In this document: piece by piece, positions 17,714-26,889 of the stretch
Layout: each line of letters starts with the position of its first letter
How positions within the stretch are numbered: the first letter of the stretch is position 1
Origin: Janibacter sp. HTCC2649
GTDB lineage: Bacteria; Actinomycetota; Actinomycetes; Actinomycetales; Dermatophilaceae
DNA length: 64,000 nt
Direction of reading: 5' to 3'
Assembly: GCF_000152705.1 (NCBI RefSeq)
Contig: NZ_CH672413.1
Coordinates: 3,359,419 to 3,423,418 of the forward strand
Program-made: the position numbers and the translations under genes
The notes under the pieces: generated by a model
Seen by the model: only the letters and a program-made list of their open reading frames with translations
The model's database searches: none
Told to the model about the DNA's origin: nothing

Positions 17714-18780
17714 GCACGACGGCAACGCGCCCACCCGACGAGGTGGTCACCGCTCGTCTCTCGACCCTCGATCGGTTCCTGCCAGGGTGGATCGGCGTCG
17801 CGATGATCGCGGGGCTCCTCCTCGGCCGGATGGTGCCCGGTCTCGGCACGGCCCTGAGCGCGGTCGAGGTCGATGGGGTGAGCCTGCCCATCGCCGTCGG
17901 GCTGCTCGTGATGATGTATCCGGTCCTGGCCAAGGTGCGATACGACCGGCTCGGCTCGGTGACCGGTGACCGGCGGATGCTCGGCGCGTCGCTCGTCCTC
18001 AACTGGATCATCGGGCCGGCACTCATGTTCGCCCTGGCCTGGCTGCTGCTCCCCGATCTGCCGGAGTACCGGACGGGCCTGATCATCGTCGGGCTGGCTC
18101 GGTGCATCGCCATGGTGATCATCTGGAATGACCTCGCGTGCGGGGATCGCGAGGCGGCAGCGGTGCTCGTGGCCCTGAACTCGATCTTCCAGGTCCTGGC
18201 CTTCGGTGTTCTCGGGTGGTTCTACCTGTCGTGGCTGCCGGACCGGCTCGGCCTCGAGCAGGCCAGTCTCGAGATCTCCTCCTGGAAGATCGCCGGGAGC
18301 GTCATCGTCTTCCTCGGGATGCCGCTGGCTCTCGGGTACCTGTCGCGCAAGGTGGGCGAAAAGCGCTGGGGGAGAACGGCATACGAAGAGTCATTCCTGC
18401 CTCGAGTAGGGCCGTGGGCCCTCTACGGACTGCTCTTCACGATCGTCATCCTTTTTGCGCTGCAGGGTGACCAGATCACGTCACGACCTTGGGATGTCGC
18501 TCGGATCGCACTCCCGCTCCTGGCCTACTTCGCCCTGATGTGGGGTGGCGGCTTTGCGCTCGGGCGTGGGCTCGGCATGACCTACGAGCGCACGACGACG
18601 CTGGCCTTCACAGCGGCGGGCAACAACTTCGAGCTGGCCATCGCTGTTGCCATCGCCACCTTCGGGGTGACCTCGGGCCAAGCGCTCGCGGGAGTCGTCG
18701 GACCGCTCATCGAGGTGCCGGTTCTCGTCGCGCTCGTCCATGTCTCGCTCACTCTCAGAAAGCACTTCCGCCATGCCTGA
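17710..18780 (+). CDS. acr3: Arsenite efflux permease, ACR3 family
   Basis: 356 residues with about ten membrane helices. The ACR3 hallmarks include VGLARCIAMVIIWNDLACGD (the cysteine needed for arsenite transport) and FTAAGNNFELAIAVAIATFG. It exports As(OH)3 using the proton gradient, lowering cytosolic arsenite made by ArsC. The ATG overlaps the arsI stop by four bases and the gene ends inside the arsC start region, so translation of arsI-acr3-arsC is coupled. Confidence 0.95.
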   Translation: MSTTATRPPDEVVTARLSTLDRFLPGWIGVAMIAGLLLGRMVPGLGTALSAVEVDGVSLPIAVGLLVMMYPVLAKVRYDRLGSVTGDRRMLGASLVLNWIIGPALMFALAWLLLPDLPEYRTGLIIVGLARCIAMVIIWNDLACGDREAAAVLVALNSIFQVLAFGVLGWFYLSWLPDRLGLEQASLEISSWKIAGSVIVFLGMPLALGYLSRKVGEKRWGRTAYEESFLPRVGPWALYGLLFTIVILFALQGDQITSRPWDVARIALPLLAYFALMWGGGFALGRGLGMTYERTTTLAFTAAGNNFELAIAVAIATFGVTSGQALAGVVGPLIEVPVLVALVHVSLTLRKHFRHA

Positions 18781-19189
18781 CCGTCCGTCGGTCCTCTTCG
18801 TCTGCGTCCACAACGCCGGGCGCTCGCAGATGGCTGCTGGCTACCTCGAGGCCCTCTGTGGCGGTCAGGTCGAGGTCCGCTCCGCAGGCAGCGCGCCCAC
18901 CGACCAGGTGAACCCCTCCGCGATCGCGGCGATGGCTGAGGAGGGCATTGATCTCACCGCCGCCTCACCCAAGGTCCTCACGCCCGAGGCCGTCAAAGCG
19001 TCGGACGTCGTCATCACGATGGGCTGTGGTGACGCGTGCCCGATCTTCCCGGGCAAGCGCTACGAGGACTGGGAGCTCGAGGACCCGGCCGGCAAGGGCG
19101 TCGAGTCGGTGCGTCCGATCCGCGACGACATCAGGCGTCGCGTTCTTGACCTGCTCGCCAGCCTTGAGATCGAGCCGGCACGAACCTGA
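18773..19189 (+). CDS. arsC: Arsenate reductase, low-molecular-weight phosphatase fold
   Basis: 138 residues from the ATG at 18773, eight bases before the end of acr3; a GTG start further upstream would only shadow acr3. The P-loop is CVHNAGRSQ, followed by the Asp region (TMGCGDACPIFPGKRYEDWELEDPAG) with two further cysteines. It reduces arsenate to arsenite by a Cys relay. Actinobacterial forms use mycothiol/mycoredoxin or thioredoxin, and the sequence alone does not decide which. It completes a regulator-lyase-pump-reductase set. Confidence 0.94.
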   Translation: MPDRPSVLFVCVHNAGRSQMAAGYLEALCGGQVEVRSAGSAPTDQVNPSAIAAMAEEGIDLTAASPKVLTPEAVKASDVVITMGCGDACPIFPGKRYEDWELEDPAGKGVESVRPIRDDIRRRVLDLLASLEIEPART

Positions 19190-19254
19190 CCCTTCGCTGA
19201 AACCGCGACCCACCGAGGGATCGAAGGTCCCCGGCTCAGGTTGCGGGCGCTGGT

Positions 19255-20112
19255 GTGATTGACCTCGTGACACGTGCGCACCCAGCCAGGGGGCCGGACT
19301 TGCGCGGAGAGCCACCACTGGTGCTCACCGCGCGAGGGCGTCGCGGACTCCTCATCCTCGTCGTTTTCACGGTGTTGCTTTCCGCGCTCACCATCCGCGC
19401 GGTCGTGAGTGACGCCAGTCCTGTGGCCAAGGACGCGGCGGTTTCGGCATCGACCGCGGTCAGGAGCCCGACGGCCAAGCCCACTGCCTCACAACCCACG
19501 ACCAGACCAAAGACGAAGCCCACCCCCTCGCCGTCAGTGAGCTCGACGACCTCGACCGGGATCCTGCGATCCGGACTCGTCGGCTCCGGCACGTTCACGA
19601 CATCGACGTGGGCCAAGCCCGCGGTCACCAGGACTGCGAAGCTGCACCGGTTCATCGTGAAGGTCGAGGGTGGCGTCCCGGTCGACCCCGACGACGCGGC
19701 TCGACAGATCCACGCCATCCTCAACGACCCGCGTGGGTGGTCCGGCGTCAACGGCGCGAGCTTCGCCGCGGTTGCTGACTCGGCCCAGGCCGACCTCGTC
19801 ATCCACATCGCTTCGCCTCCGACGACCACCAAGATGTGTGCGCCGCTCAAGGTCGGTGGCAAGTGGAGCTGCGCTGCCGGGCGCAAGGTCATCCTGAACT
19901 CAGACCGTTGGCAGCTCATGACACCGACCTACCACGACCTCGCCGAGTACCGCGCCTACATGATCAACCACGAGGTCGGTCACTTCCTCGGACGAGGACA
20001 CGTCGGCTGCCCCAAGGTCGGTGCCGCGGCGCCAGTGATGGTGCAGCAGTCGATCAGTCTCAGGGGCTGCCGGCCCAACGCCTGGCCCACAACCCCGTCG
20101 ACCGCCTCCTGA
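19255..20112 (+). CDS. DUF3152 protein: membrane-anchored, metzincin-like zinc motif
   Basis: 285 residues from a GTG at 19255 (a GTG at 19267 is equally possible; no clear ribosome-binding site). One membrane helix (about 30-50) is followed by a Thr/Pro/Lys-rich spacer and a globular extracytoplasmic domain. It contains HEVGHFLGRGH, which fits the full HExxHxxGxxH zinc-binding pattern of metzincins, and nearby cysteines (GCP and RGCRPN) that could be disulfide-linked. This makes it a likely cell-surface metallopeptidase. Known DUF3152 members occur widely in actinobacteria without an assigned substrate. Confidence 0.85.
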   Translation: MIDLVTRAHPARGPDLRGEPPLVLTARGRRGLLILVVFTVLLSALTIRAVVSDASPVAKDAAVSASTAVRSPTAKPTASQPTTRPKTKPTPSPSVSSTTSTGILRSGLVGSGTFTTSTWAKPAVTRTAKLHRFIVKVEGGVPVDPDDAARQIHAILNDPRGWSGVNGASFAAVADSAQADLVIHIASPPTTTKMCAPLKVGGKWSCAAGRKVILNSDRWQLMTPTYHDLAEYRAYMINHEVGHFLGRGHVGCPKVGAAAPVMVQQSISLRGCRPNAWPTTPSTAS

Positions 20113-20134
20113 CCGGACACGCGAGGATGGGCGG

Positions 20135-20812
20135 GTGACCTCACCGCGCTGGCAGACCATCTTCTTCGACCTCGACGGGACGCTCGCCAACACCATCCCC
20201 CTCATCGTCGCGAGCTATCAGCACGCCTTCCGTGAGGTGCGTGGCGAGGAGATCGAGGATGCTCGCGCACGCGCCTGGATCGGGCGCCCCCTGCTCGGCG
20301 CCCTGCTCGAGGAGGACCCCGAGCGTGGTCACGACCTCGACCGCACCTATCGCGAGTGGAATCTCGCCAACACCGAGCGGCTCATCGAACGCTACGACGG
20401 CGTCCCCGAGATGCTCACGACCCTCACGGCTGCTGGCGCCAGGGTCCACATCGTCACGAGCAAGCGCACGGACACGGCTCGCCTGGCCCTCGCCGGCGTG
20501 GGCATCGACCACCTCATCGACGTCGTCGGAGCCCTCGAGCACACGACGAAGCACAAGCCCGATCCCGAGCCCCTGCTCGTCGCCGCCGCCAAGCTCGGGA
20601 TCGACCCGACCGCGGCCGTCTACGTCGGCGACGCCACGGTCGACATCCTCGCGGCCCGCGCCGCAGGCATGGCCGCGATCGCCGTGACCTGGGGCGCGGG
20701 GGAGCGCGCTGCACTCGAGGCGACCGACCCGGACACGGTCGTCGACAGCGTCAGCGAACTCACGGCATACCTGCTGAACGGGACTCATGTGACACCTGAG
20801 GCGCCTGAGTAG
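20135..20812 (+). CDS. HAD-family phosphatase (phosphoglycolate/pyrophosphatase type)
   Basis: 225 residues from a GTG. HAD motif I is FFDLDGTLANT (nucleophile and acid Asp), motif II is IVTSKR, motif III is the lysine in KHKPDPEPL and motif IV is VGDATVDILAA. The helical cap between motif I and II makes it a C1-cap HAD of the Gph/PpaX group, which dephosphorylate 2-phosphoglycolate or small phosphates. It is followed by a compact GC hairpin. Confidence 0.9.
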   Translation: MTSPRWQTIFFDLDGTLANTIPLIVASYQHAFREVRGEEIEDARARAWIGRPLLGALLEEDPERGHDLDRTYREWNLANTERLIERYDGVPEMLTTLTAAGARVHIVTSKRTDTARLALAGVGIDHLIDVVGALEHTTKHKPDPEPLLVAAAKLGIDPTAAVYVGDATVDILAARAAGMAAIAVTWGAGERAALEATDPDTVVDSVSELTAYLLNGTHVTPEAPE

Positions 20813-20822
20813 ACGAAGTTCG

Positions 20823-20843
20823 GGCGTGTCCAGCGGACACGCC
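20823..20843 (+). terminator. Short GC hairpin after HAD gene
   Basis: GGCGTGTCC-AGC-GGACACGCC: a perfect 9-bp stem with a 3-nt loop, eleven bases after the stop codon at 20812. No U-run follows. Confidence 0.6.
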
Positions 20844-20851
20844 GACCCTAA

Positions 20852-20879
20852 TGACAGGCGTGTCATTCGACCGATAGGC
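20852..20879 (+). promoter_or_regulatory. Promoter of the DUF3263 gene with small palindrome
   Basis: TGACAG, a 17-bp spacer and TAGGCT read as -35 and -10. The -35 lies in the palindrome ATGACA-GGCG-TGTCAT, a possible operator. An AGAAGGG ribosome-binding site follows before the GTG at 20916. Confidence 0.4.
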
Positions 20880-20915
20880 TGGCCATCGCAGCCGTCACAC
20901 CAGAAGGGTCGAACC

Positions 20916-21215
20916 GTGAACGCCGTCCACGAAGAGCAGTCTGCCGCGCCGAGTGTCGAAGCGCTGACCGACCGTGACCGCCGCATCATCGACTTCGAGC
21001 GCCAGTGGTGGAAGTACGCCGGGTCCAAGGAGTCGGCCATCAAGGAGCTCTTCGACATGAGCCCCACGCGCTACTACCAGGTGCTCAACGCCCTGATCGA
21101 CAGCACCGTCGCGCTCGAGCACGACCCGATGCTCGTCAAGCGCCTCCGCCGCCAGCGCGCCACCCGTCAGCGCGCCCGTTCGGCCCGCCGCCTCGGCCTG
21201 CAGCCGCAGGGCTGA
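20916..21215 (+). CDS. DUF3263 protein
   Basis: 99 residues from the GTG at 20916, preceded by AGAAGGG; the longer open frame from 20826 has no such site. The core LTDRDRRIIDFERQWWKYAGSKESAIKELFDMSPTRYYQVLN is the DUF3263 signature, a small helix-turn-helix-like domain near-universal in actinobacteria. The tail is very basic (KRLRRQRATRQRARSARR), suggesting nucleic-acid binding. Its function is not established. The next gene starts four bases after its stop, so the two are probably co-transcribed. Confidence 0.88.
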   Translation: MNAVHEEQSAAPSVEALTDRDRRIIDFERQWWKYAGSKESAIKELFDMSPTRYYQVLNALIDSTVALEHDPMLVKRLRRQRATRQRARSARRLGLQPQG

Positions 21216-21219
21216 CGCC

Positions 21220-21684
21220 GTGAGCGAGCTCGACTGGAGCACGCCCGATGGCCTCGCCGCCATCAAGGACCACCTCTCCGCCAAGATCGAGGGCTGGCGC
21301 CCTCCGGTCGCGTATGCCGTGGGGCTGTCCTCCGCGTCCAGCTCGGCTGAGCTGGACTTCGGGCACGTCAATGCCCCCGGCGGACGTCATGGGTTGCCCG
21401 CCGTGGTGCTCGCGACCGTGTTGGGGCACGACGGGTCGACGGCAACCCTCGAGCTGACGACGTCGCAGCTCGCCGCCGCCGTGGAGTCGCTGGCGCCCGC
21501 CGAGGCCTGCACCGAGCTCGACCACCCCAACCTCGCTGCCTGGAGGGTGGCGCTGGCCGAGGCGCAGTCCAACCCGGCGCGCACTCTGGTCGCCGTGTTC
21601 GTCGCTGACCTCGACGACCCAGTGGCGTCGGAGGCCGACGGAACGATGCGCGCCACGTTCGAGGGCCACGCCCCCACCCTGTGA
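21220..21684 (+). CDS. Hypothetical protein in operon with DUF3263 gene
   Basis: 154 residues from a GTG four bases after the previous stop. The composition is Ala-rich and acidic, with no signal peptide or membrane helix and a plausible alpha/beta pattern. GGRHGLPAVVLATVLGHDGSTATLEL is the most structured stretch. I recognise no domain. The tight spacing says it is co-expressed with the DUF3263 protein. It converges on the pit operon with a 18-bp gap and no hairpin. Confidence 0.6.
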   Translation: MSELDWSTPDGLAAIKDHLSAKIEGWRPPVAYAVGLSSASSSAELDFGHVNAPGGRHGLPAVVLATVLGHDGSTATLELTTSQLAAAVESLAPAEACTELDHPNLAAWRVALAEAQSNPARTLVAVFVADLDDPVASEADGTMRATFEGHAPTL

Positions 21685-21702
21685 GTGGTTCGTCGAGGTG
21701 GT

Positions 21703-22350
21703 TCAGCCCTGCTGAGCCCTCTCGGGGAAGTCGAGCGGCCAGCCCTTCTTCTCCAGACGGGCGCGCACGCGCTCGAGGTCTTCGTCGCTCGGGAGTTCCT
21801 GGGTCACTCGCGTGATCTCGACGCCGATGTCGGCAGGAGTCACCGGGGACACCTCGGCCTTGCGCAGGGACTTGGCGACCGCCTTGATCTCATCGTCGGA
21901 GAGTCGGCGACGCAGGAGGGCGAGGAGAGGGAAGTAGTCCTGGGGTGGCACGCCCTGGGGGTAGCCCTCGCGCAGCCAGCTGACGATGCGTTCGAGTGGC
22001 CGGGCTCGCTCGCCCGTTGGTTCTGCGCGGGCAGCCTCGGGCTCGTCCGGACGACCCAGTGGCCAGCCACCGGCCGCCAACCGTGCACTGACGCGGGCGA
22101 CGTCCTCGGGGTGGGCCTCGTCCAGCAGGTGCTCACCAATGAAGGCCCGGATGTCCTCGATGTTCACCGACGACGGGTCGTCCGAGGCCGCGACGAGGTC
22201 GGCAGCGATGCTCTCGACCTCCTCGTGGGTGAGGCGGCGCGACAGGACCGCGAGCAGGGGCGGGTAGTCGGTTGCCGGGATCCCTTCTGGGTAGCCAGCG
22301 CGCAACCATGCGACGACGCGGGTGAGGAGTCCTTCGGGCTCAGCGGTCAT
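21703..22350 (-). CDS. Protein with two DUF3349 domains
   Basis: 215 residues from the ATG at 22348-22350, five bases after the stop of the small membrane gene. The sequence is two copies of the same helical unit. Each begins with a VVAWLRAGYPEGIPATDYPPLL-type stretch, reads RRLTHEEVESIA or RRLSDDEIKAVA in the middle and ends RVSARLAAGGWPL or RVRARLEKKGWPL. DUF3349 is an actinobacterial helical domain (Rv0543c has a solved structure) without known function. Being last in the pit operon ties it to phosphate supply. The duplication is unusual, as most members carry a single copy. Confidence 0.88.
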   Translation of the reverse strand: MTAEPEGLLTRVVAWLRAGYPEGIPATDYPPLLAVLSRRLTHEEVESIAADLVAASDDPSSVNIEDIRAFIGEHLLDEAHPEDVARVSARLAAGGWPLGRPDEPEAARAEPTGERARPLERIVSWLREGYPQGVPPQDYFPLLALLRRRLSDDEIKAVAKSLRKAEVSPVTPADIGVEITRVTQELPSDEDLERVRARLEKKGWPLDFPERAQQG

Positions 22351-22354
22351 GAAC

Positions 22355-22660
22355 TCACTTCTTCGGGACAAAGGTCGGGTAGATGTGCTCGAACGAGACG
22401 GACTGACCGAAGCCGCTCGCGACGACGATCGAGATGCCCAGGCCGATCCCGATGAGGACGACAGCAAAGCAGGCGAAGGCGACAGCCCGGCCCGCCGGGT
22501 GCGGCCGAGCCGCGACATCCACCTCGGCGGAGCCACCCGTCCCCCACGCGAGCGAGCGGATCCCGACGGCGAACACGGACGGCAGTCCGGCGCCGAGGAC
22601 GAGTGCGACGACGAGGACCTTCCATCCACCCTGGAGGGCGAGGACGAGGTTGTCGGTCAT
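22355..22660 (-). CDS. Small membrane protein in pit operon
   Basis: 101 residues with an ATG at 22658-22660. It has two membrane helices, about 8-30 and 60-82, with a polar loop between (GTGGSAEVDVAARPHP), and ends FVPKK. It lies between pit and the DUF3349 gene with gaps of 29 and 4 bases. Small two-helix proteins next to pit are common in actinobacteria and may modulate the transporter, but no function is established. Confidence 0.75.
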   Translation of the reverse strand: MTDNLVLALQGGWKVLVVALVLGAGLPSVFAVGIRSLAWGTGGSAEVDVAARPHPAGRAVAFACFAVVLIGIGLGISIVVASGFGQSVSFEHIYPTFVPKK

Positions 22661-22689
22661 GGCGTGTGTTCCTTTCGGCGTGGCGTGCG

Positions 22690-23907
22690 TCAGCGGGCGG
22701 CAGAGACGGACTCGGGCGCGGCGCCGACACCGTCCCAGTCGTCGTTGACGTTGTCGTGGCTGATGGGCTCGCGGCGCGACCGCAGCCAGATGTAGCCGGA
22801 GAGCCCAATGAGGATGAGGGTGATGACGACCGCTCCGGGCGCGCCGCCAATGAGGTGACCGACCCACCACATCAGGGCCCCGACGAGGCCGGCGGCAGGG
22901 AGGGTGATGAGCCACGCAAGGGCCATGCGGCCAGCGACGCCCCAGCGGACGGTCGCACCCCGCTTGCCGACCCCGGATCCGAGGATGGAGCCGGTTGCGA
23001 CGTGGGTGGTGGAGAGGGCAAAGCCCATGTGGCTCGAGGCGAGGATCACTGCGGCAGAAGCGGATTCGGCCGCCATGCCCTGGGGCGACTCGATCTCGAC
23101 GAGCCCCTTGCCCAGGGTCCGGATGATCCGCCAGCCACCCAGCCACGTCCCGGCGGCGATGGCCACGGCGCAGGCCACCTTGACCCAGAGCGGGATGTTC
23201 TTGGTGTCGGTCCACTGCCCGCTGGCGATGAGGGCCAAGGTGATGATGCCCATCGTCTTTTGCGCATCGTTCGTGCCGTGCGCGAGCGAGACGAGTGAGG
23301 CACTGCCGATCTGGCCCCAGCGGAACCCGGTCTCGCGGTAGCGGTCGGCCACGCCGAGGGTGATCCGATAGATGAGCCAGGTGCCGACCGCGGCCACGAC
23401 ACCCGCGATCACCGGTGACATGAACGCCGGCAGGATGACCTTGCCGATGACCCCGTCGAGTTTGGTTCCGTCACCGTTCCACTTGACGCCGCTCAGTCCC
23501 AGCCCAGCGATCGTCGAGCCGATGAGGCCGCCGAAGAGCGCGTGCGACGAAGACGAGGGCAGTCCGAGCAGCCAGGTGAGGAGGTTCCACACGATGGACC
23601 CGACGAGGCCCGCCAGCACGATGAGGAGCAGCGCCTCACCACCGTTCGCGAGGTACTCCGGCTGAGGTGCTCCGGACTTGTCCTGGATCTTGATGACGGC
23701 GTTCGTCACGGTGAGCGCGACCTCGACGGAGAGAAAGGCGCCGATGAGGTTGAGGATCGCTGACAGCGCCACCGCGGTCCTGGGCTTCAGGGCCCCCGTC
23801 GCGATGGACGTGGCCATGGCGTTGGCGGTGTCGTGGAAGCCGTTGGTGAAGTCGAAGCTCAGAGCGACGACGACCACCAGGGCCAGGATCAGGGTTGCGG
23901 CGGTCAC
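22690..23907 (-). CDS. pit: Low-affinity inorganic phosphate transporter, PiT family
   Basis: 405 residues. The duplicated PiT signature is clear: GFHDTANAMATSIATGALKP near the N-terminus and SLAHGTNDAQKTMGIITL in the centre. Each contributes a conserved Asp/Asn to the metal-phosphate site. About ten membrane helices are interrupted by a polar stretch. It moves neutral metal-phosphate with protons. It is the first gene of a three-gene operon. Two GTTCA repeats upstream suggest PhoP control. Confidence 0.95.
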   Translation of the reverse strand: MTAATLILALVVVVALSFDFTNGFHDTANAMATSIATGALKPRTAVALSAILNLIGAFLSVEVALTVTNAVIKIQDKSGAPQPEYLANGGEALLLIVLAGLVGSIVWNLLTWLLGLPSSSSHALFGGLIGSTIAGLGLSGVKWNGDGTKLDGVIGKVILPAFMSPVIAGVVAAVGTWLIYRITLGVADRYRETGFRWGQIGSASLVSLAHGTNDAQKTMGIITLALIASGQWTDTKNIPLWVKVACAVAIAAGTWLGGWRIIRTLGKGLVEIESPQGMAAESASAAVILASSHMGFALSTTHVATGSILGSGVGKRGATVRWGVAGRMALAWLITLPAAGLVGALMWWVGHLIGGAPGAVVITLILIGLSGYIWLRSRREPISHDNVNDDWDGVGAAPESVSAAR

Positions 23908-23959
23908 GAGGTCCAGTGTTGGGCCGGGTGGGACCGCGGCGCGAGGGTCGGACGGACGT

Positions 23960-23981
23960 GTTCACGGGCTGTTCATCCGAG
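23960..23981. promoter_or_regulatory. Candidate PHO box upstream of pit
   Basis: GTTCACGGGCT followed directly by GTTCATCCGAG: two 11-bp direct repeats with the GTTCA start typical of Streptomyces PhoP sites. They lie 53 bp from the pit start codon. The repeats read on the strand opposite to pit, which is less usual, so confidence is moderate. Confidence 0.4.
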
Positions 23982-24135
23982 CCGCGGAGGCAACTTTTCA
24001 GCGGTGCGCCACGTAGTGATGGTCAGAGCCGGCGGACGCACTCGTTTGGGGAAGACGGGCGGACGGCATACCGGCGTGTTTGTGCGTCTGGGGGGAACGG
24101 GTGGGAAACACGCGGGGTCCAGCGGGTGTGGACCG

Positions 24136-24162
24136 TTTGCACTCTCCACCCGAGAGTGCCAA
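24136..24162 (+). promoter_or_regulatory. CIRCE operator 1 (HrcA site) of groEL
   Basis: TTTGCACTC-N9-GAGTGCCAA matches the HrcA operator CIRCE (consensus TTAGCACTC-N9-GAGTGCTAA), with one mismatch between the arms. A promoter overlaps it: -35 TTGCAC at 24137-24142 and a -10 within AATAATGG at 24161-24168. HrcA bound here would cover the spacer. Confidence 0.9.
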
Positions 24163-24169
24163 TAATGGG

Positions 24170-24196
24170 TTGGCACTCTCCTTAAAGGAGTGCCAA
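24170..24196 (+). promoter_or_regulatory. CIRCE operator 2 (HrcA site) of groEL
   Basis: TTGGCACTC-N9-GAGTGCCAA, perfectly symmetric, starting seven bases after the first CIRCE. It overlaps the likely transcription start. Tandem CIRCE elements give tight heat-shock control of chaperonin genes in several actinobacteria. Confidence 0.95.
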
Positions 24197-24249
24197 GCAG
24201 AACCATCCTTTGGCCAGTCTGGTGAGGGTCGGCACGCGCGCAGACATGA

Positions 24250-25953
<1,704 letters not shown>

Positions 25954-25974
25954 CCCGTACGCACTGATCGCAAC

Positions 25975-26009
25975 AAAGGGCGGTCTCCCCAACGGGGAGG
26001 CCGCCCTTT
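25975..26009 (+). terminator. Intrinsic terminator of groEL
   Basis: A 16-bp stem, AAAGGGCGGTCTCCCC against GGGGAGGCCGCCCTTT (one mismatch), with a 3-nt AAC loop and a CCCTTT tail, 21 bases after the groEL stop. Confidence 0.9.
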
Positions 26010-26096
26010 CGCGTTCCGCGTTCAGGGTCCTCTCAGGGTCCGTTGGGTGGAGAAACCCACAGCGGGTATGCCGTCCGCCCACCTAGCGTGGTCGGC

Positions 26097-26885
26097 ATGA
26101 CCACTGACCTTGCGCCCGAACGCCGTGACACCAGCGCCAACGCCCCGACGAAGGTCGCCGCTCGCGTGACCGACCTCGTCAAGACCTATGGCACGGGCGA
26201 CACCGCCGTCACCGCCCTCAGGGGCGTGAGCCTCGACCTCAACCGCCGCGAGTTCACCGCGATCATGGGGCCGTCCGGTTCGGGCAAGTCCACCCTCATG
26301 CACTGCGCCGCCGGGCTGGACTCGGTGACGAGCGGTTCGGTGCAGCTCGGCGACATCGAGCTCACCACGCTCAAGGAGAAGGACCTCACCAAGGTCCGGC
26401 GCGACCACATCGGCTTCGTCTTCCAGTCCTTCAACCTCATCCCGACGCTCAGCGCCGAGGAGAACATCCTGCTGCCGCTGTCGATCGCCGGACGCAAGCC
26501 GGACCGCGCGTGGTTCGACCAGGTCATCTCGACCGTGGGTCTGGCGGATCGCCTGGGGCACCGTCCCGGCGAGCTGTCGGGTGGCCAGCAGCAGCGCGTG
26601 GCCTGTGCCCGCGCCCTGGTGAGTCGGCCCGAGATCATCTTCGCCGACGAGCCGACGGGCAACCTCGACTCGACGTCGGGTGCCGAGGTGCTGGGGTTCC
26701 TGCGTCGCTCGGTCGACGAGTTCGGGCAGACGATCGTCATGGTGACGCACGACCCGGGCGCGGCGAGCTGGACCGACCGCGTGGTCTTCCTCGCCGACGG
26801 CAAGATCGTCACCGAGCTCCGCGAGCCGACCCCCGAGCTGATCCTCGAGACGATGAAGAACATCGACTCGAACGCGAAGGGCTGA
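26097..26885 (+). CDS. ABC transporter ATP-binding protein (MacB/LolD type)
   Basis: 262 residues from the ATG at 26097. TAGCGT at 26084-26089 ends seven bases before it, so the transcript is probably leaderless. It has Walker A GPSGSGKS (58-65), Q-loop in FVFQSFNLIPTL, signature LSGGQQQRV (160-168), Walker B IIFADEPTG and the H-loop in VTHDPG. The sequence belongs to the MacB/LolD/FtsE-like group that works with FtsX-type permeases, and the permease follows four bases later. Confidence 0.93.
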   Translation: MTTDLAPERRDTSANAPTKVAARVTDLVKTYGTGDTAVTALRGVSLDLNRREFTAIMGPSGSGKSTLMHCAAGLDSVTSGSVQLGDIELTTLKEKDLTKVRRDHIGFVFQSFNLIPTLSAEENILLPLSIAGRKPDRAWFDQVISTVGLADRLGHRPGELSGGQQQRVACARALVSRPEIIFADEPTGNLDSTSGAEVLGFLRRSVDEFGQTIVMVTHDPGAASWTDRVVFLADGKIVTELREPTPELILETMKNIDSNAKG

Positions 26886-26889
26886 ACCG

